NCBI GenBank assembly: GCA_949297665.1 | Contig: CASFTO010000057.1 | Coordinates: 1-45,674 of the forward strand | Length of the DNA stretch: 45,674 bases | Direction: 5' to 3' | Origin: an uncultured Alphaproteobacteria bacterium | GTDB lineage: Bacteria > Pseudomonadota > Alphaproteobacteria > RF32 > CAG-239 | Shown here: positions 9,159 through 16,467 of the stretch, piece by piece | Layout: every line of letters begins with the position of its first letter | Numbering within the stretch: the stretch's first letter is position 1 | Position numbers and translations under genes: made by a program | The notes under the pieces: model-generated | Told to the model about the DNA's origin: nothing | The model's database searches: none | The model's input: only the letters and a program-made list of their open reading frames with translations

Positions 9159-9254
9159 AATTAATCTCCATAAATCACAAACATAAGAATGCTTATAAGT
9201 TATAATGAATTGTTTTTCAAGTAAATATTTTACAAACCTCACTCAAAGTAAATT

Positions 9255-9818
9255 TTAGATTTTAAGCAATTGCGTAACAAAAGCCTCCACATAATCCTTT
9301 CTGCGGTTTTGATAATCCAGATAATACGCATGTTCCCACACATCAAGATTAAGAAGAGGTTTATACCCTAAGACCAATGGAGTATCGCCATTACGAGTAG
9401 TCAAGACCGCCAATTTTCCGGCAGAATTTTCCACCAACCAAATCCAACCGCTTCCAAAAAATTTAACTGCCTCATCAATAATTTTCTGCCGCAGCGCTTC
9501 TTTTGTTTCAAAATGCTCTATAATTTTAGTTTCCAACTCTGCATCAATACGTTCACCAAAACCGACTGAATTCCAATAAACATTATGATTAAACACCTGA
9601 CCGGCATTATTATAGAGAGATTGAAACTCGGGTTTATCAAAAGTGCGCTCGATAATTTCCTCCAAAGACATATCTTGAAATTCGGTACCCGAAATCAACT
9701 CATTAACTTTATCGACATAAGCCTGATGATGCTTTGCGTAATGAAAACTGATTGTTTCAGCAGAAATAATCGGAGCAAGAGCACCATCTTTAAAAGGCAA
9801 TTTCATCAATTCAAACAT
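9255..9818 (-). CDS. sodB: Iron-type superoxide dismutase
   Basis: SodB dismutates superoxide to oxygen and hydrogen peroxide in the cytosol. The 187-residue protein has the four metal ligands in order: H26 (in FHYAKHHQAYV), H78 (VFNHNVYWNS), D159 and H163 (LDVWEHAYYLDY). Q74 in AGQVFNH is the second-sphere glutamine position that marks Fe-type rather than Mn-type enzymes, which usually have GGH.NH there. The ATG at 9818 follows a strong GGAGG; the upstream TTG frame start simply reads through that ribosome site. It is divergent from ctrA, with a shared intergenic region of about 170 bp. Metal preference is inferred from the Gln position only. Confidence 0.95.
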   Translation of the reverse strand: MFELMKLPFKDGALAPIISAETISFHYAKHHQAYVDKVNELISGTEFQDMSLEEIIERTFDKPEFQSLYNNAGQVFNHNVYWNSVGFGERIDAELETKIIEHFETKEALRQKIIDEAVKFFGSGWIWLVENSAGKLAVLTTRNGDTPLVLGYKPLLNLDVWEHAYYLDYQNRRKDYVEAFVTQLLKI

Positions 9819-9892
9819 ATTTTCCTCCAAAAAACATATCTATCTCTTTTATAATATCATCTAAATATTTATTTTAAATAGGTGTTTTAATT

Positions 9893-9920
9893 TTGTTAAT
9901 AATTATTAACAGGGTATAAA
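9893..9920 (+). promoter_or_regulatory. Candidate ctrA promoter with overlapping 16-bp palindrome
   Basis: TTGTTA (9893-9898) and TATAAA (9915-9920) are separated by 16 bases. A perfect palindrome, GTTAATAATTATTAAC (9895-9910), overlaps the -35. With TTAA at 9887-9890 it gives three TTAA boxes spaced 5 and 6 bases apart. The known CtrA site is TTAA-N7-TTAA, so autoregulation is possible but the spacing is not canonical. Confidence 0.5.
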
Positions 9921-9987
9921 CAAAGATTCACAAATAAAATTTATGTATTATGATGAACTCAAACAATAAACAAAACGGAGAGGAAAA

Positions 9988-10674
9988 ATGAGAGTTTTAC
10001 TAATAGAAGACGACTATGCGGTTTCTCAAAGTGTTGAAACAATCCTCAAAAAAGAAGGCATGGTCGTAGACACAACAGATGACGGCGAAGACGGATTAGA
10101 TTGCGGCAAATTATACGATTACGACATCATCATATTGGATTTAAATTTACCGGGAATGAACGGCTATGAAGTATTAAAGAGCCTACGCAATGCCAAAGTA
10201 ACCACTCCGGTATTAATTTTATCAGGTTTATATGAGCCGGATAAAAAAGTAAAAGGTTTAGGCTACGGTGCTGATGACTATTTAACCAAACCGTTTGATA
10301 AAAATGAGTTATTAGCGCGTATTCAAGCGATTGTACGTCGTTCCAAAGGACATTCGAACTCCATCATCCAAACCGGCCTGGTTGAAGTAAACCTAGATAC
10401 CCAAACCGTAAGCGTTGCCGGCAAAGATTTACATTTAACCGGAAAAGAATATGGGATTATGGAATTATTATCTTTGCGTAAAGGTTCAACATTAAACAAG
10501 GAGCAATTCTTAAACCATTTATACGGCGGGATTGATGAACCTGAATTAAAGATTATCGATGTATTCATTTGCAAGTTGCGTAAGAAGCTGGAAAAAGCAT
10601 CCGGCGGCAAGAACTATATTGAAACTGTTTGGGGCAGAGGTTATATATTAAAAGACCCTGACGAACATAAATAA
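9988..10674 (+). CDS. ctrA: Cell-cycle response regulator CtrA
   Basis: CtrA is the alphaproteobacterial OmpR/PhoB-type master regulator of replication, division and polar development. The 228 residues comprise a receiver domain (1-120) starting MRVLLIEDD, with phosphoacceptor D51 in [17 protein letters not shown] and K103-region motif [17 protein letters not shown], then a winged-helix DNA-binding domain (about 125-225). The recognition helix region [21 protein letters not shown] and the ending [16 protein letters not shown] are hallmark CtrA sequences. The ATG is preceded by GGAGAGG. No CckA, ChpT or other phosphorelay genes are in the window. It is followed by a strong terminator and is monocistronic. 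Confidence 0.95.
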   Translation: MRVLLIEDDYAVSQSVETILKKEGMVVDTTDDGEDGLDCGKLYDYDIIILDLNLPGMNGYEVLKSLRNAKVTTPVLILSGLYEPDKKVKGLGYGADDYLTKPFDKNELLARIQAIVRRSKGHSNSIIQTGLVEVNLDTQTVSVAGKDLHLTGKEYGIMELLSLRKGSTLNKEQFLNHLYGGIDEPELKIIDVFICKLRKKLEKASGGKNYIETVWGRGYILKDPDEHK

Positions 10675-10688
10675 TTTCAATAAAAAGG

Positions 10689-10733
10689 ATTAAGAGGCGG
10701 TTGCTCCCACAATAGACCGCCTCTTAATTTTTT
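10689..10733 (+). terminator. Rho-independent terminator after ctrA
   Basis: TTAAGAGGCGGT (10690-10701) pairs perfectly with ACCGCCTCTTAA (10716-10727) around a 14-base loop, followed by a T-run. A T-run about six bases beyond the other side could let it act on the opposing pseudopilin transcript as well. Confidence 0.85.
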
Positions 10734-10781
10734 ATATCAACGTCAAAATAAAAAAGCAAGTTTAAAAAAGCACCTTAACTT

Positions 10782-11432
10782 TCACTCAAAACCTAAAACC
10801 AAAGTACAATTTTCATAATCCAAACAAGTCTGACAAAATTGCTGTATATCAGGAACCGTTGCACGTCTAAGACACTTCCGATTGTTTGAGCAATAATTCG
10901 TACCATAAAAGCGCCCCGCGGTACCGGTTTCTTCTCCATCGCCATATCGATGCACCCAAACAGTTTTGAGTACATCCTGATAAGGAATAATCACATAAGT
11001 AAACAACAATCGGCAATACTCTCCGACATCACCTTTCCAAGCAACCGCATTTTTATTTTTAAGTTCATAATTAACACCAAACGTAGCACCATTTGCAGTA
11101 ACCGTTGTAGTATGCAAAGTACTATCGACAATTCTCCCACTACGATATGCCCAATTTTTTGGCATAATTCCGATTTTAGCTATCACATCAGTTAACCCAA
11201 CATTTATCCCACTCTGCCCTTTTTCTCTAACAGCTTTAAGCAAAGCCTCACGAAATTGTATTAAATCCCGAATAAATCCGGCATATTCGGTTGCCGCATT
11301 TGTCATTTGGTAAGTTCTCATCGCTTTACTAAAACCGACAATACCGCCCACCGACAAAACCCCTACAATAGCCAACACGCCAAGCATTTCAATCATTGAG
11401 CGTCCCCAACTGTTTATATCTGATTTATACAT
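10782..11432 (-). CDS. Type IV pilin-like / pseudopilin protein (orphan)
   Basis: This 216-residue protein has a class III (prepilin) leader. A short basic-polar N-terminus ends in WG, then RSMIEMLGVLAIVGVLSVGG forms the hydrophobic helix. Cleavage would follow G10, leaving E15 at position +5, the residue needed for N-methylation and subunit assembly. The C-terminal globular part has six cysteines (about C140, 171, 177, 190, 193, 199), enough for disulfides after export. AGGGGAG precedes the ATG. No prepilin peptidase, secretion ATPase or secretin gene is nearby, so it must use machinery encoded elsewhere. It could be a minor pilin, a T2SS pseudopilin or a DNA-uptake pilin; the sequence does not decide. 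Confidence 0.85.
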   Translation of the reverse strand: MYKSDINSWGRSMIEMLGVLAIVGVLSVGGIVGFSKAMRTYQMTNAATEYAGFIRDLIQFREALLKAVREKGQSGINVGLTDVIAKIGIMPKNWAYRSGRIVDSTLHTTTVTANGATFGVNYELKNKNAVAWKGDVGEYCRLLFTYVIIPYQDVLKTVWVHRYGDGEETGTAGRFYGTNYCSNNRKCLRRATVPDIQQFCQTCLDYENCTLVLGFE

Positions 11433-11487
11433 AAAAAAACTCCCCTAATCAAATTCCCGCAACAAACATTCCATTGCAAAAAAGAAC

Positions 11488-11511
11488 AAAAAAACCACCT
11501 GATTAAGGCGG
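11488..11511 (-). terminator. Terminator-like hairpin 55 bp before the pseudopilin start
   Basis: On the minus strand CCGCCT and AGGTGG pair around TAATC (one G-T wobble), followed by seven T (11494-11488). It lies inside the upstream region of the pseudopilin gene, so it may end an upstream transcript or act as a leader attenuator for the pilin. Confidence 0.65.
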
Positions 11512-11780
11512 TCGGAGAGTTCATCAATCACATCTAGTTAAATGATTCCTTTAACCTTTAAAGCCCAAAGACTTCTGAACATACGAAAAAGGCTCCCCGA
11601 CCTTTTACAGTCGGGGATATATTTATTGAATCCGTAAACAACAGATATCAATATGACGATGTTATATCCTAACACCGAACTAGATAAAAAGCCGATGAAA
11701 GCCCGCACCACCTCTGGTGCTGACAGATAAAATCTGCTACAAAAATGATAAACGGGAGTTTCTTAAAAAAGAGTAAAATC
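11512..11780 (-). other. Gene-free structured intergenic region
   Basis: No ORF of note lies here, but four hairpins are visible: TCCCCGAC/GTCGGGGA (11594-11617) followed on the minus strand by GCC and five T; TGTTA/TAACA (11660-11674); GCACCA/TGGTGC with a 4-base loop (11705-11720); and CAGAT/ATCTG (11724-11736). With the terminator at 11488-11511 this could be the 3' UTR of the DUF4105 gene, a separate small RNA, or a leader. It does not match tmRNA, RNase P, 6S or SRP RNA features that I can recall. Confidence 0.45.
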
Positions 11781-13619
11781 TTAAAAATTAACTCTTACGC
11801 CAAAGCTAAATTCCTCATCATCGTGATAATCAGAATTAAACATTTTATATCCGGCATAAAGCATCACATCGCGCGTTAAGCCATAAGCTCCTTCGGCCTG
11901 ATAGGTCTGCCCACGCGCCGTATCGCTGGTTGTAAAATTCTGCATTGCATTGAGATTAAGACGTATTTTACCCGCGTTATAATAAACACCGCCTTTAAGA
12001 CCAATTCCCAAATAGCCATTATCATGTAAACCGCCACCATACGCCACATTAGGCACACTCATCGCATATAACAAAGTATTTTTAGTCAGAGCATAACTTT
12101 GCCCCACTCCTGTTTCCAAAACCATCGCCCCGCTGTCTTCTCCGGTTCTGGCATCAAACAATTCCCGATAACCAAATTTAATATCATAGGATAAAGGTGC
12201 AAACATCGCATCCGCTCCGGCAAGAGATTTAATACTCAAGAGATTAAGTTCGTTTAACACCCATTTATTGCGAGAATCATAATGGCGAATTTTTCCATCC
12301 AACAAATTAATCTCCGCCCCAAACAATAAACCATAACTATCATCCAACAACGAATTATAAACCGGTTTGAAACTAATTTCCTGAAAATTTTCACCATTTC
12401 TACTTCCAACAGCCATTGCTACTTGTTTCGCTTTATGTGCATCAACCGGATTTTCGCCCTCTTTTAATTCATCAAAATATTGTCGTTGATTAGCAATTTT
12501 ACTCCTCGCCATAAGAAGTTTCAGGCTTTTTTTGCGATAGTCGGCTAATTCCAAATCACCATCCACATATTTATATTGCACATATTGATACGCCGTTTCT
12601 AAAACATCTGCTTGCTCTTCTTCATTAAGATTTGTCAAATCAATTCTATTATCATGAATAATATCAATAAAAGTATCATACTGCCGAGCATTCATTTGCT
12701 GAGCCCGATATTTCAATTTTGACTGACGCGAAGGACGATAATTAACATTTTTCACAAAATCAGGAATTTCATTAACCGCTTTAAGCGTTGCCAACGGGAC
12801 AGTATAGCCACCGAATTTTTGACTGATTTGCAAATCAGGGCGAACTGCGTCTAACATAAGCAACAACACATAAGAACAATTACGAGATAAAAAGTAATAT
12901 CTGATTTTTGCGCGTTGCATTTCCCACATATGCGCCGTAAATAATTCCAATTCATCATCGGAAAGATTAAGTTCATATTCCCAAATATCACGATTCTCAA
13001 TATTATTATAGAGATTAATCACGTCGTAATAAGGTTTAATACCAAAAGTTCCGTAATATCCTCCCCAAAGTCCTTTAAGCGCATAGAGGACGCCGGTTTC
13101 ATCACCGGTATCCGCCCCAAAATTTGCCCCGTGCGCCAAAAGTTGCGTTCCTTTACGTTTTGTATCAATACGAAACAAGGTATGGCCAAACAAAGAAGAC
13201 GGATTACTCATATAAGCATTTGTAAATAACATTGTAACGGCTTTAGGTTGAACATCTGCCAAAAATTTCTGATAATCTTTACAATCGTTCAAAGAGCCGT
13301 TGACCAAACCTTTTCTTTGCAAATATAAAAAGCGCGCCGGAAATGCACATTTTTCCTGATTTCCCTGCTGATTAAAAATGCGCACAGCTGACACAAACTC
13401 ATCTTTTGGGTTTTCACGACCATCTGAACTTAAAAAGAATTCTTCATTCTCCACAAAAGACAGATAATCTTTTCCTTTTTTTTGATAGTGCAACAGATTT
13501 AGCCACCCCGCCTCAAAAGCTGCCGTATCTTGCGCAACAGTGGAAACATCCGCTCGCCCCTCAAAAGCAGAACCAAACACAATACCGACAGCCAATAAGA
13601 AAAAAGCACCCGAACGCAT
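11781..13619 (-). CDS. DUF4105 (Lnb-type) exported protein with C-terminal outer-membrane barrel-like region
   Basis: A 612-residue protein with a signal peptide (cleavage near GRA-DVS, residue 23). The DUF4105 / Lnb N-terminal periplasmic domain covers roughly 120-290, with the motifs SNPSSLFGHTLFRID (H146) and FLSRNCSYVLLLMLD (C248). In Gram-positive Lnb this His/Cys pair carries out lipoprotein N-acyl transfer; the role of Gram-negative relatives is not established. A helical linker (about 310-400) follows. The last ~200 residues consist of short amphipathic strands with ends such as YGLTRDVMLYAGYKMF and finish FSFGVRVNF, like an outer-membrane barrel. No good Shine-Dalgarno site precedes the ATG. 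Acyltransferase activity is a hypothesis only. Confidence 0.85.
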   Translation of the reverse strand: MRSGAFFLLAVGIVFGSAFEGRADVSTVAQDTAAFEAGWLNLLHYQKKGKDYLSFVENEEFFLSSDGRENPKDEFVSAVRIFNQQGNQEKCAFPARFLYLQRKGLVNGSLNDCKDYQKFLADVQPKAVTMLFTNAYMSNPSSLFGHTLFRIDTKRKGTQLLAHGANFGADTGDETGVLYALKGLWGGYYGTFGIKPYYDVINLYNNIENRDIWEYELNLSDDELELFTAHMWEMQRAKIRYYFLSRNCSYVLLLMLDAVRPDLQISQKFGGYTVPLATLKAVNEIPDFVKNVNYRPSRQSKLKYRAQQMNARQYDTFIDIIHDNRIDLTNLNEEEQADVLETAYQYVQYKYVDGDLELADYRKKSLKLLMARSKIANQRQYFDELKEGENPVDAHKAKQVAMAVGSRNGENFQEISFKPVYNSLLDDSYGLLFGAEINLLDGKIRHYDSRNKWVLNELNLLSIKSLAGADAMFAPLSYDIKFGYRELFDARTGEDSGAMVLETGVGQSYALTKNTLLYAMSVPNVAYGGGLHDNGYLGIGLKGGVYYNAGKIRLNLNAMQNFTTSDTARGQTYQAEGAYGLTRDVMLYAGYKMFNSDYHDDEEFSFGVRVNF

Positions 13620-13654
13620 TTACAAAAGAACCAACTAAAAACCGAATAAAAGAT

Positions 13655-13690
13655 ACAAAAAAGGCGCGAAAGACTTTTCCTCCGCGCCTA
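13655..13690 (-). terminator. Rho-independent terminator after the DUF3015 gene
   Basis: On the minus strand AGGCGCG (13689-13683) pairs with CGCGCCT (13668-13662), followed by a run of six T. It lies 12 bp beyond the DUF3015 stop and separates that gene from the DUF4105 gene downstream. Confidence 0.75.
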
Positions 13691-13701
13691 CAAAACACGA
13701 A

Positions 13702-14160
13702 TTAAGCCTGTGCCAATTCCATAATTTTAAGGGTCAAATCAACAGCTTCAACATTTTCATCTGTAAAGAGATAAGCAAAATTCTGTTGCGCTTTAGCACC
13801 TAATTCCGCACTATCAACTTCAAGCAAACCGGCAATAGTATCAATAGTTTCCCCTTTACCTGCGGAAGCATCCATAGCAAACTGTTCCATATTATTTTCA
13901 ATAACGGCCAAAACCAATTTACCCGTACCACCTGTAACACGCCCGTTAGGATCACAACCGGAAGTCCCCAAAGTAACGCCGATAGTATTCAAGAAAATAC
14001 CGTTTGTAGTCATCGCCAAAACTTGAGGAATAATACCGGATTGCCCTCTCCACGCCATAGAGCCCAAACCGCAACCGCCGGTAGAGTCAATAGCTTTAGC
14101 CGGAGAAACCGCAAACAATGCAGCCGCAAAAACCGCGCTCAATAACAAATTTTTTTTCAT
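13702..14160 (-). CDS. DUF3015 family exported protein
   Basis: A 152-residue protein with a signal peptide (MKKNLLLSAVFAAALFAVSP, cleavage near AKA-IDS). The mature start GGCGLGSMAWRGQSGIIPQV and the block ATTNGIFLNTIGVTLGTSGC resemble DUF3015, a family of small periplasmic proteins of unknown function. Two cysteines (in GGCGLG and TSGCDP) could form a disulfide. The ATG at 14160 is chosen because AGGAG lies 7 bases upstream; the in-frame ATG at 14166 is too close to it. It is transcribed alone, with a terminator downstream. No partner is evident. Confidence 0.85.
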   Translation of the reverse strand: MKKNLLLSAVFAAALFAVSPAKAIDSTGGCGLGSMAWRGQSGIIPQVLAMTTNGIFLNTIGVTLGTSGCDPNGRVTGGTGKLVLAVIENNMEQFAMDASAGKGETIDTIAGLLEVDSAELGAKAQQNFAYLFTDENVEAVDLTLKIMELAQA

Positions 14161-14360
14161 CAACATTCTCCTAATTGAATAATACAAAAGGAGTGTAACA
14201 CGCCCAAAGCGGTTGTATAGCACAAAGTTCAACTAATCAACATCTAAAAATTCCTCATTCAATCTCCGAAGCAATACAAGAAACGAGCATTTATGCAATA
14301 AAAACAAGACATTGAACAAAAGTATTATTACATTTTCATCCACCAACCCGAAAAATTCGC

Positions 14361-14389
14361 TTGATTTTTTATTTATTTCATGCTATAAA
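14361..14389 (+). promoter_or_regulatory. Candidate sigma70-type promoter of greA
   Basis: TTGATT (14361-14366) and TATAAA (14384-14389) are separated by exactly 17 bases, with a TG two bases before the -10 (TGC-TATAAA). It lies about 125 bp before the greA start. The rest of 14161-14360 holds no gene or clear signal. Confidence 0.65.
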
Positions 14390-14415
14390 TAAAAAACATA
14401 AAAGCAAAGAATATC

Positions 14416-14449
14416 GGCTGGCACCATAAAGGTGACAGTCAAATTTTTT
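14416..14449 (+). promoter_or_regulatory. Attenuator-like hairpin in the greA leader
   Basis: GGCTGGCACC (14416-14425) pairs with GGTGACAGTC (14431-14440) around ATAAA, with one mismatch and one wobble, followed by six T (14444-14449). It lies between the candidate promoter and greA, so it could stop part of the transcription. A second small hairpin, CCGCC/GGCGG, follows near 14473-14491. Confidence 0.6.
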
Positions 14450-14516
14450 CAAACTTTTCGATTAACAAACTCATCCGCCCGCCAAAGGCGGAGAGAATAT
14501 TTTTAGGAGAATCAAG

Positions 14517-14990
14517 ATGGATAAATTTCCACTGACCAAAAAAGGATTTTTACGGTTAGAGCAAGAACTCAAAACCTTAAAAGGTGTTGAGCGGCCGAAT
14601 GTAATAGCCGCCATCGCTGAGGCACGTTCGCATGGCGATTTATCAGAAAACGCGGAATATTCTGCCGCAAAAGAAAAACAAGGCTTTATAGAAGGCAGGA
14701 TACAAGAATTAGAAGCTGTAATCAGCCGTGCCCAAGTAATAGATCCTACGGAAATGGGAGGAAACGTCATACGTTTTGGAGCGACGGTTTCCGTAGTTGA
14801 TGTAGACACCGATGCAGAAAATTGCTATCAAATCGTCGGAGATTATGAGGCAGATATAAACGAAAATAAGATATCTTTATCTTCACCGCTTGCCAAAGCC
14901 TTAATTGGCAAAGAAGTTGGCGACGAAGTTGTATATATGGCTCCCGGCGGTAAAAAAACTTTTGAAGTATTAGAAGTTTCGTATATCTAA
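14517..14990 (+). CDS. greA: Transcription elongation factor GreA
   Basis: GreA enters the RNA polymerase secondary channel and stimulates cleavage of backtracked transcripts. At 157 residues it is of standard length. The N-terminal coiled coil (about 1-75) carries the tip acidic residues D41 and E44 in SHGDLSENAEYSAAKEKQ, which hold the catalytic metal. The C-terminal FKBP-like domain (about 80-157) includes RFGATVSVVD, SPLAKALIGKEVGDEV and the end GGKKTFEVLEVSYI. The ATG is preceded by TTTTAGGAGAATCAAG, a good ribosome site. It has its own promoter and an attenuator-like leader. A terminator follows. Confidence 0.97.
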   Translation: MDKFPLTKKGFLRLEQELKTLKGVERPNVIAAIAEARSHGDLSENAEYSAAKEKQGFIEGRIQELEAVISRAQVIDPTEMGGNVIRFGATVSVVDVDTDAENCYQIVGDYEADINENKISLSSPLAKALIGKEVGDEVVYMAPGGKKTFEVLEVSYI

Positions 14991-15015
14991 AAAAGTCCCT
15001 CAATAAGGCTTATAT

Positions 15016-15044
15016 AAAAAACCGGAAACATTTCCGGTTTTTTT
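15016..15044 (+). terminator. Rho-independent terminator after greA
   Basis: AAAAAACCGGAAA (15016-15028) and its complement TTTCCGGTTTTTTT are separated by only two bases. The T-run makes it a strong intrinsic terminator between greA and the peroxiredoxin. Confidence 0.85.
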
Positions 15045-15061
15045 AATATAAGGAGAAAGAA

Positions 15062-15808
15062 ATGAAAACAGCCCCTCATCAACCCCAATACCGATACAAC
15101 TATAAAAACAAATGTGATTGCGCCGATGATGACAATTGCGGTTGCACATATCCCAACAATATGGCACACAACTTCAGTGCAGAAGAAACATCTTCGGAAA
15201 CAATAAATTCCATAGCCAAAATTGGAGAAAAAGCTCCTAATTTCACGGCCCCTGCCATATTATCCGATAACACTCTCCAAGAAGAATTCAATTTATACAA
15301 TGAAACCCGAGAAAAAAATATTGTTTTATTTTTCTATCCGGAAGACTTTAGTTTCACTTGTCCTTCGGAATTACTGACACTCAACAAAGAAATAAATGCA
15401 TTCAACCAACGCAACGCAGCCATAATTGGTATTTCAACGGATTCCATCGATTCACATTATACATGGAAAGCACTTCCCCCCGAAAAGGATGGAATATCTG
15501 ACATAATGTTTCCCCTCATTTCCGATTTTGATAAAAGGATAAGTTACAGCTATGGCGTACTAAATAAGAAGCAAACGGCGATGCGTGCGACAGTCATCAT
15601 TGACACAAAACACATCATACGTCACATCAGCATAAACGACAATAAAATATGGCGTAACCCGGAAGAAGCCTTGCGTATCATAGACATTTTAAACCAGAAG
15701 AATGACAGTTTAACCTCATGTCCATTAGGGTGGAAACAAAACTTTTTCTTTGAACGCCCCCAACAAGAAACCCTAACCGAAATGTTCACCCATCGCAGTG
15801 AATGTTAG
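15062..15808 (+). CDS. AhpC/Prx1-type peroxiredoxin with Cys-rich N-terminal extension
   Basis: The core (about 50-235) is a typical 2-Cys peroxiredoxin, which reduces peroxides with a reactive thiol. The peroxidatic C100 sits in FYPEDFSFTCPSELL and the resolving-type C220 in SCPLGW. ATVIIDTKHIIRHISI is the usual central strand region. The first 45 residues are unusual: a basic start then CDCADDDNCGCTYP, with C18, C20, C26 and C28 interleaved with acidic residues. This looks like a metal- or redox-active tag and is not part of standard AhpC. There is a final Cys at the C-terminus (C248). AAGGAGAAAGA precedes the ATG. No AhpF-like reductase is near, so the electron donor is unknown. Confidence 0.88.
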   Translation: MKTAPHQPQYRYNYKNKCDCADDDNCGCTYPNNMAHNFSAEETSSETINSIAKIGEKAPNFTAPAILSDNTLQEEFNLYNETREKNIVLFFYPEDFSFTCPSELLTLNKEINAFNQRNAAIIGISTDSIDSHYTWKALPPEKDGISDIMFPLISDFDKRISYSYGVLNKKQTAMRATVIIDTKHIIRHISINDNKIWRNPEEALRIIDILNQKNDSLTSCPLGWKQNFFFERPQQETLTEMFTHRSEC

Positions 15809-15881
15809 AAAAAAACATTGACCAAAAATTAACTCTCCGATAAGCATAACAAAAGAAAATTCTCTTATTGGAGCAAAAACA

Positions 15882-16222
15882 ATGAGGCAACTATATCCGA
15901 TAATACTACTAACCATATCAAACATTTTCATGACTTTTGCATGGTATGGGCATTTAAAATTCAAATCAACGGCACTATGGGTTGTCATCCTTGCCGGTTG
16001 GGGAATTGCCTTTTCGAATATTGTTTTCAAGTTCCGGCCAATCGCATCGGACACGACTATTTCAGCGCCGCGCAATTAAAAATTATGCAAGAAGCCATTA
16101 CGATTGTCGTTTTCTGCATTTTTTCAATGCTGTATTTAAAAGAAGAATTAAAATGGAATTACATACTAGGGTTTGCGTTAATATTATTAGCTGTTTTCTT
16201 CGTCTTCAAAAAATGGAATTAA
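15882..16222 (+). pseudogene. DUF486 small membrane protein, split by a one-base frameshift
   Basis: Two frames together encode one DUF486 protein of about 113 residues with four membrane helices. The 5' part reads MRQLYPIILLTISNIFMTFA and continues to ILAGWGIAF; the 3' part in the next frame resumes with EYCFQVPANRIGHDYFSAAQ and ends VFFVFKKWN. The break is at the T-run 16011-16014: one extra T would restore GIAFFEYCFQVP. As written, translation of the first frame stops at 16079. This is either a real disruption, a slippage-switchable site, or a sequencing/assembly error in a homopolymer. A GGAG ribosome site precedes the ATG. The function of DUF486 proteins is not known; they resemble small multidrug-type transporters. 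Confidence 0.85.
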
Positions 16223-16249
16223 GCCTCCCCCCTGCAATACCGCCAGATA

Positions 16250-16280
16250 CAAAAAAAGACGCTGTTATAAAGCGTCCTTT
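16250..16280 (-). terminator. Rho-independent terminator of tRNA-Ser
   Basis: On the minus strand GGACGC (16277-16272) pairs with GCGTC (16262-16258), followed by seven T (16257-16251). It lies about 12 bp beyond the tRNA 3' end. Confidence 0.75.
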
Positions 16281-16289
16281 AAATTTAAA

Positions 16290-16380
<91 letters not shown>

Positions 16381-16391
16381 GTGACGGGATA

Positions 16392-16418
16392 TGTATAACG
16401 TTTTTTAGGATAATGCAA
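16392..16418 (-). promoter_or_regulatory. Candidate promoter of tRNA-Ser
   Basis: On the minus strand TTGCAT (16418-16413) and TATACA (16397-16392) are separated by 15 bases; reading the -35 one base earlier (CTTGCA) gives 16. The -10 lies 11 bp before the mature tRNA, which is close but workable. A 7-base inverted repeat, GACGGGA/TCCCGTC, brackets the region (16383-16389 and 16452-16458, approximate). Confidence 0.45.
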
Positions 16419-16467
16419 GAACTTTTTTTCATTTTTATCCAAAACAAATCTTCCCGTCAAAAACATC

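Noticed and set aside
11512..11780. Possible tmRNA, RNase P, SRP or 6S RNA gene
   Set aside because: None of the conserved core sequences of these RNAs is visible on either strand, so the region is only listed as structured.
14471..14809. 112-codon minus-strand frame over greA
   Set aside because: It lies antisense to a complete greA and resembles no protein I know.
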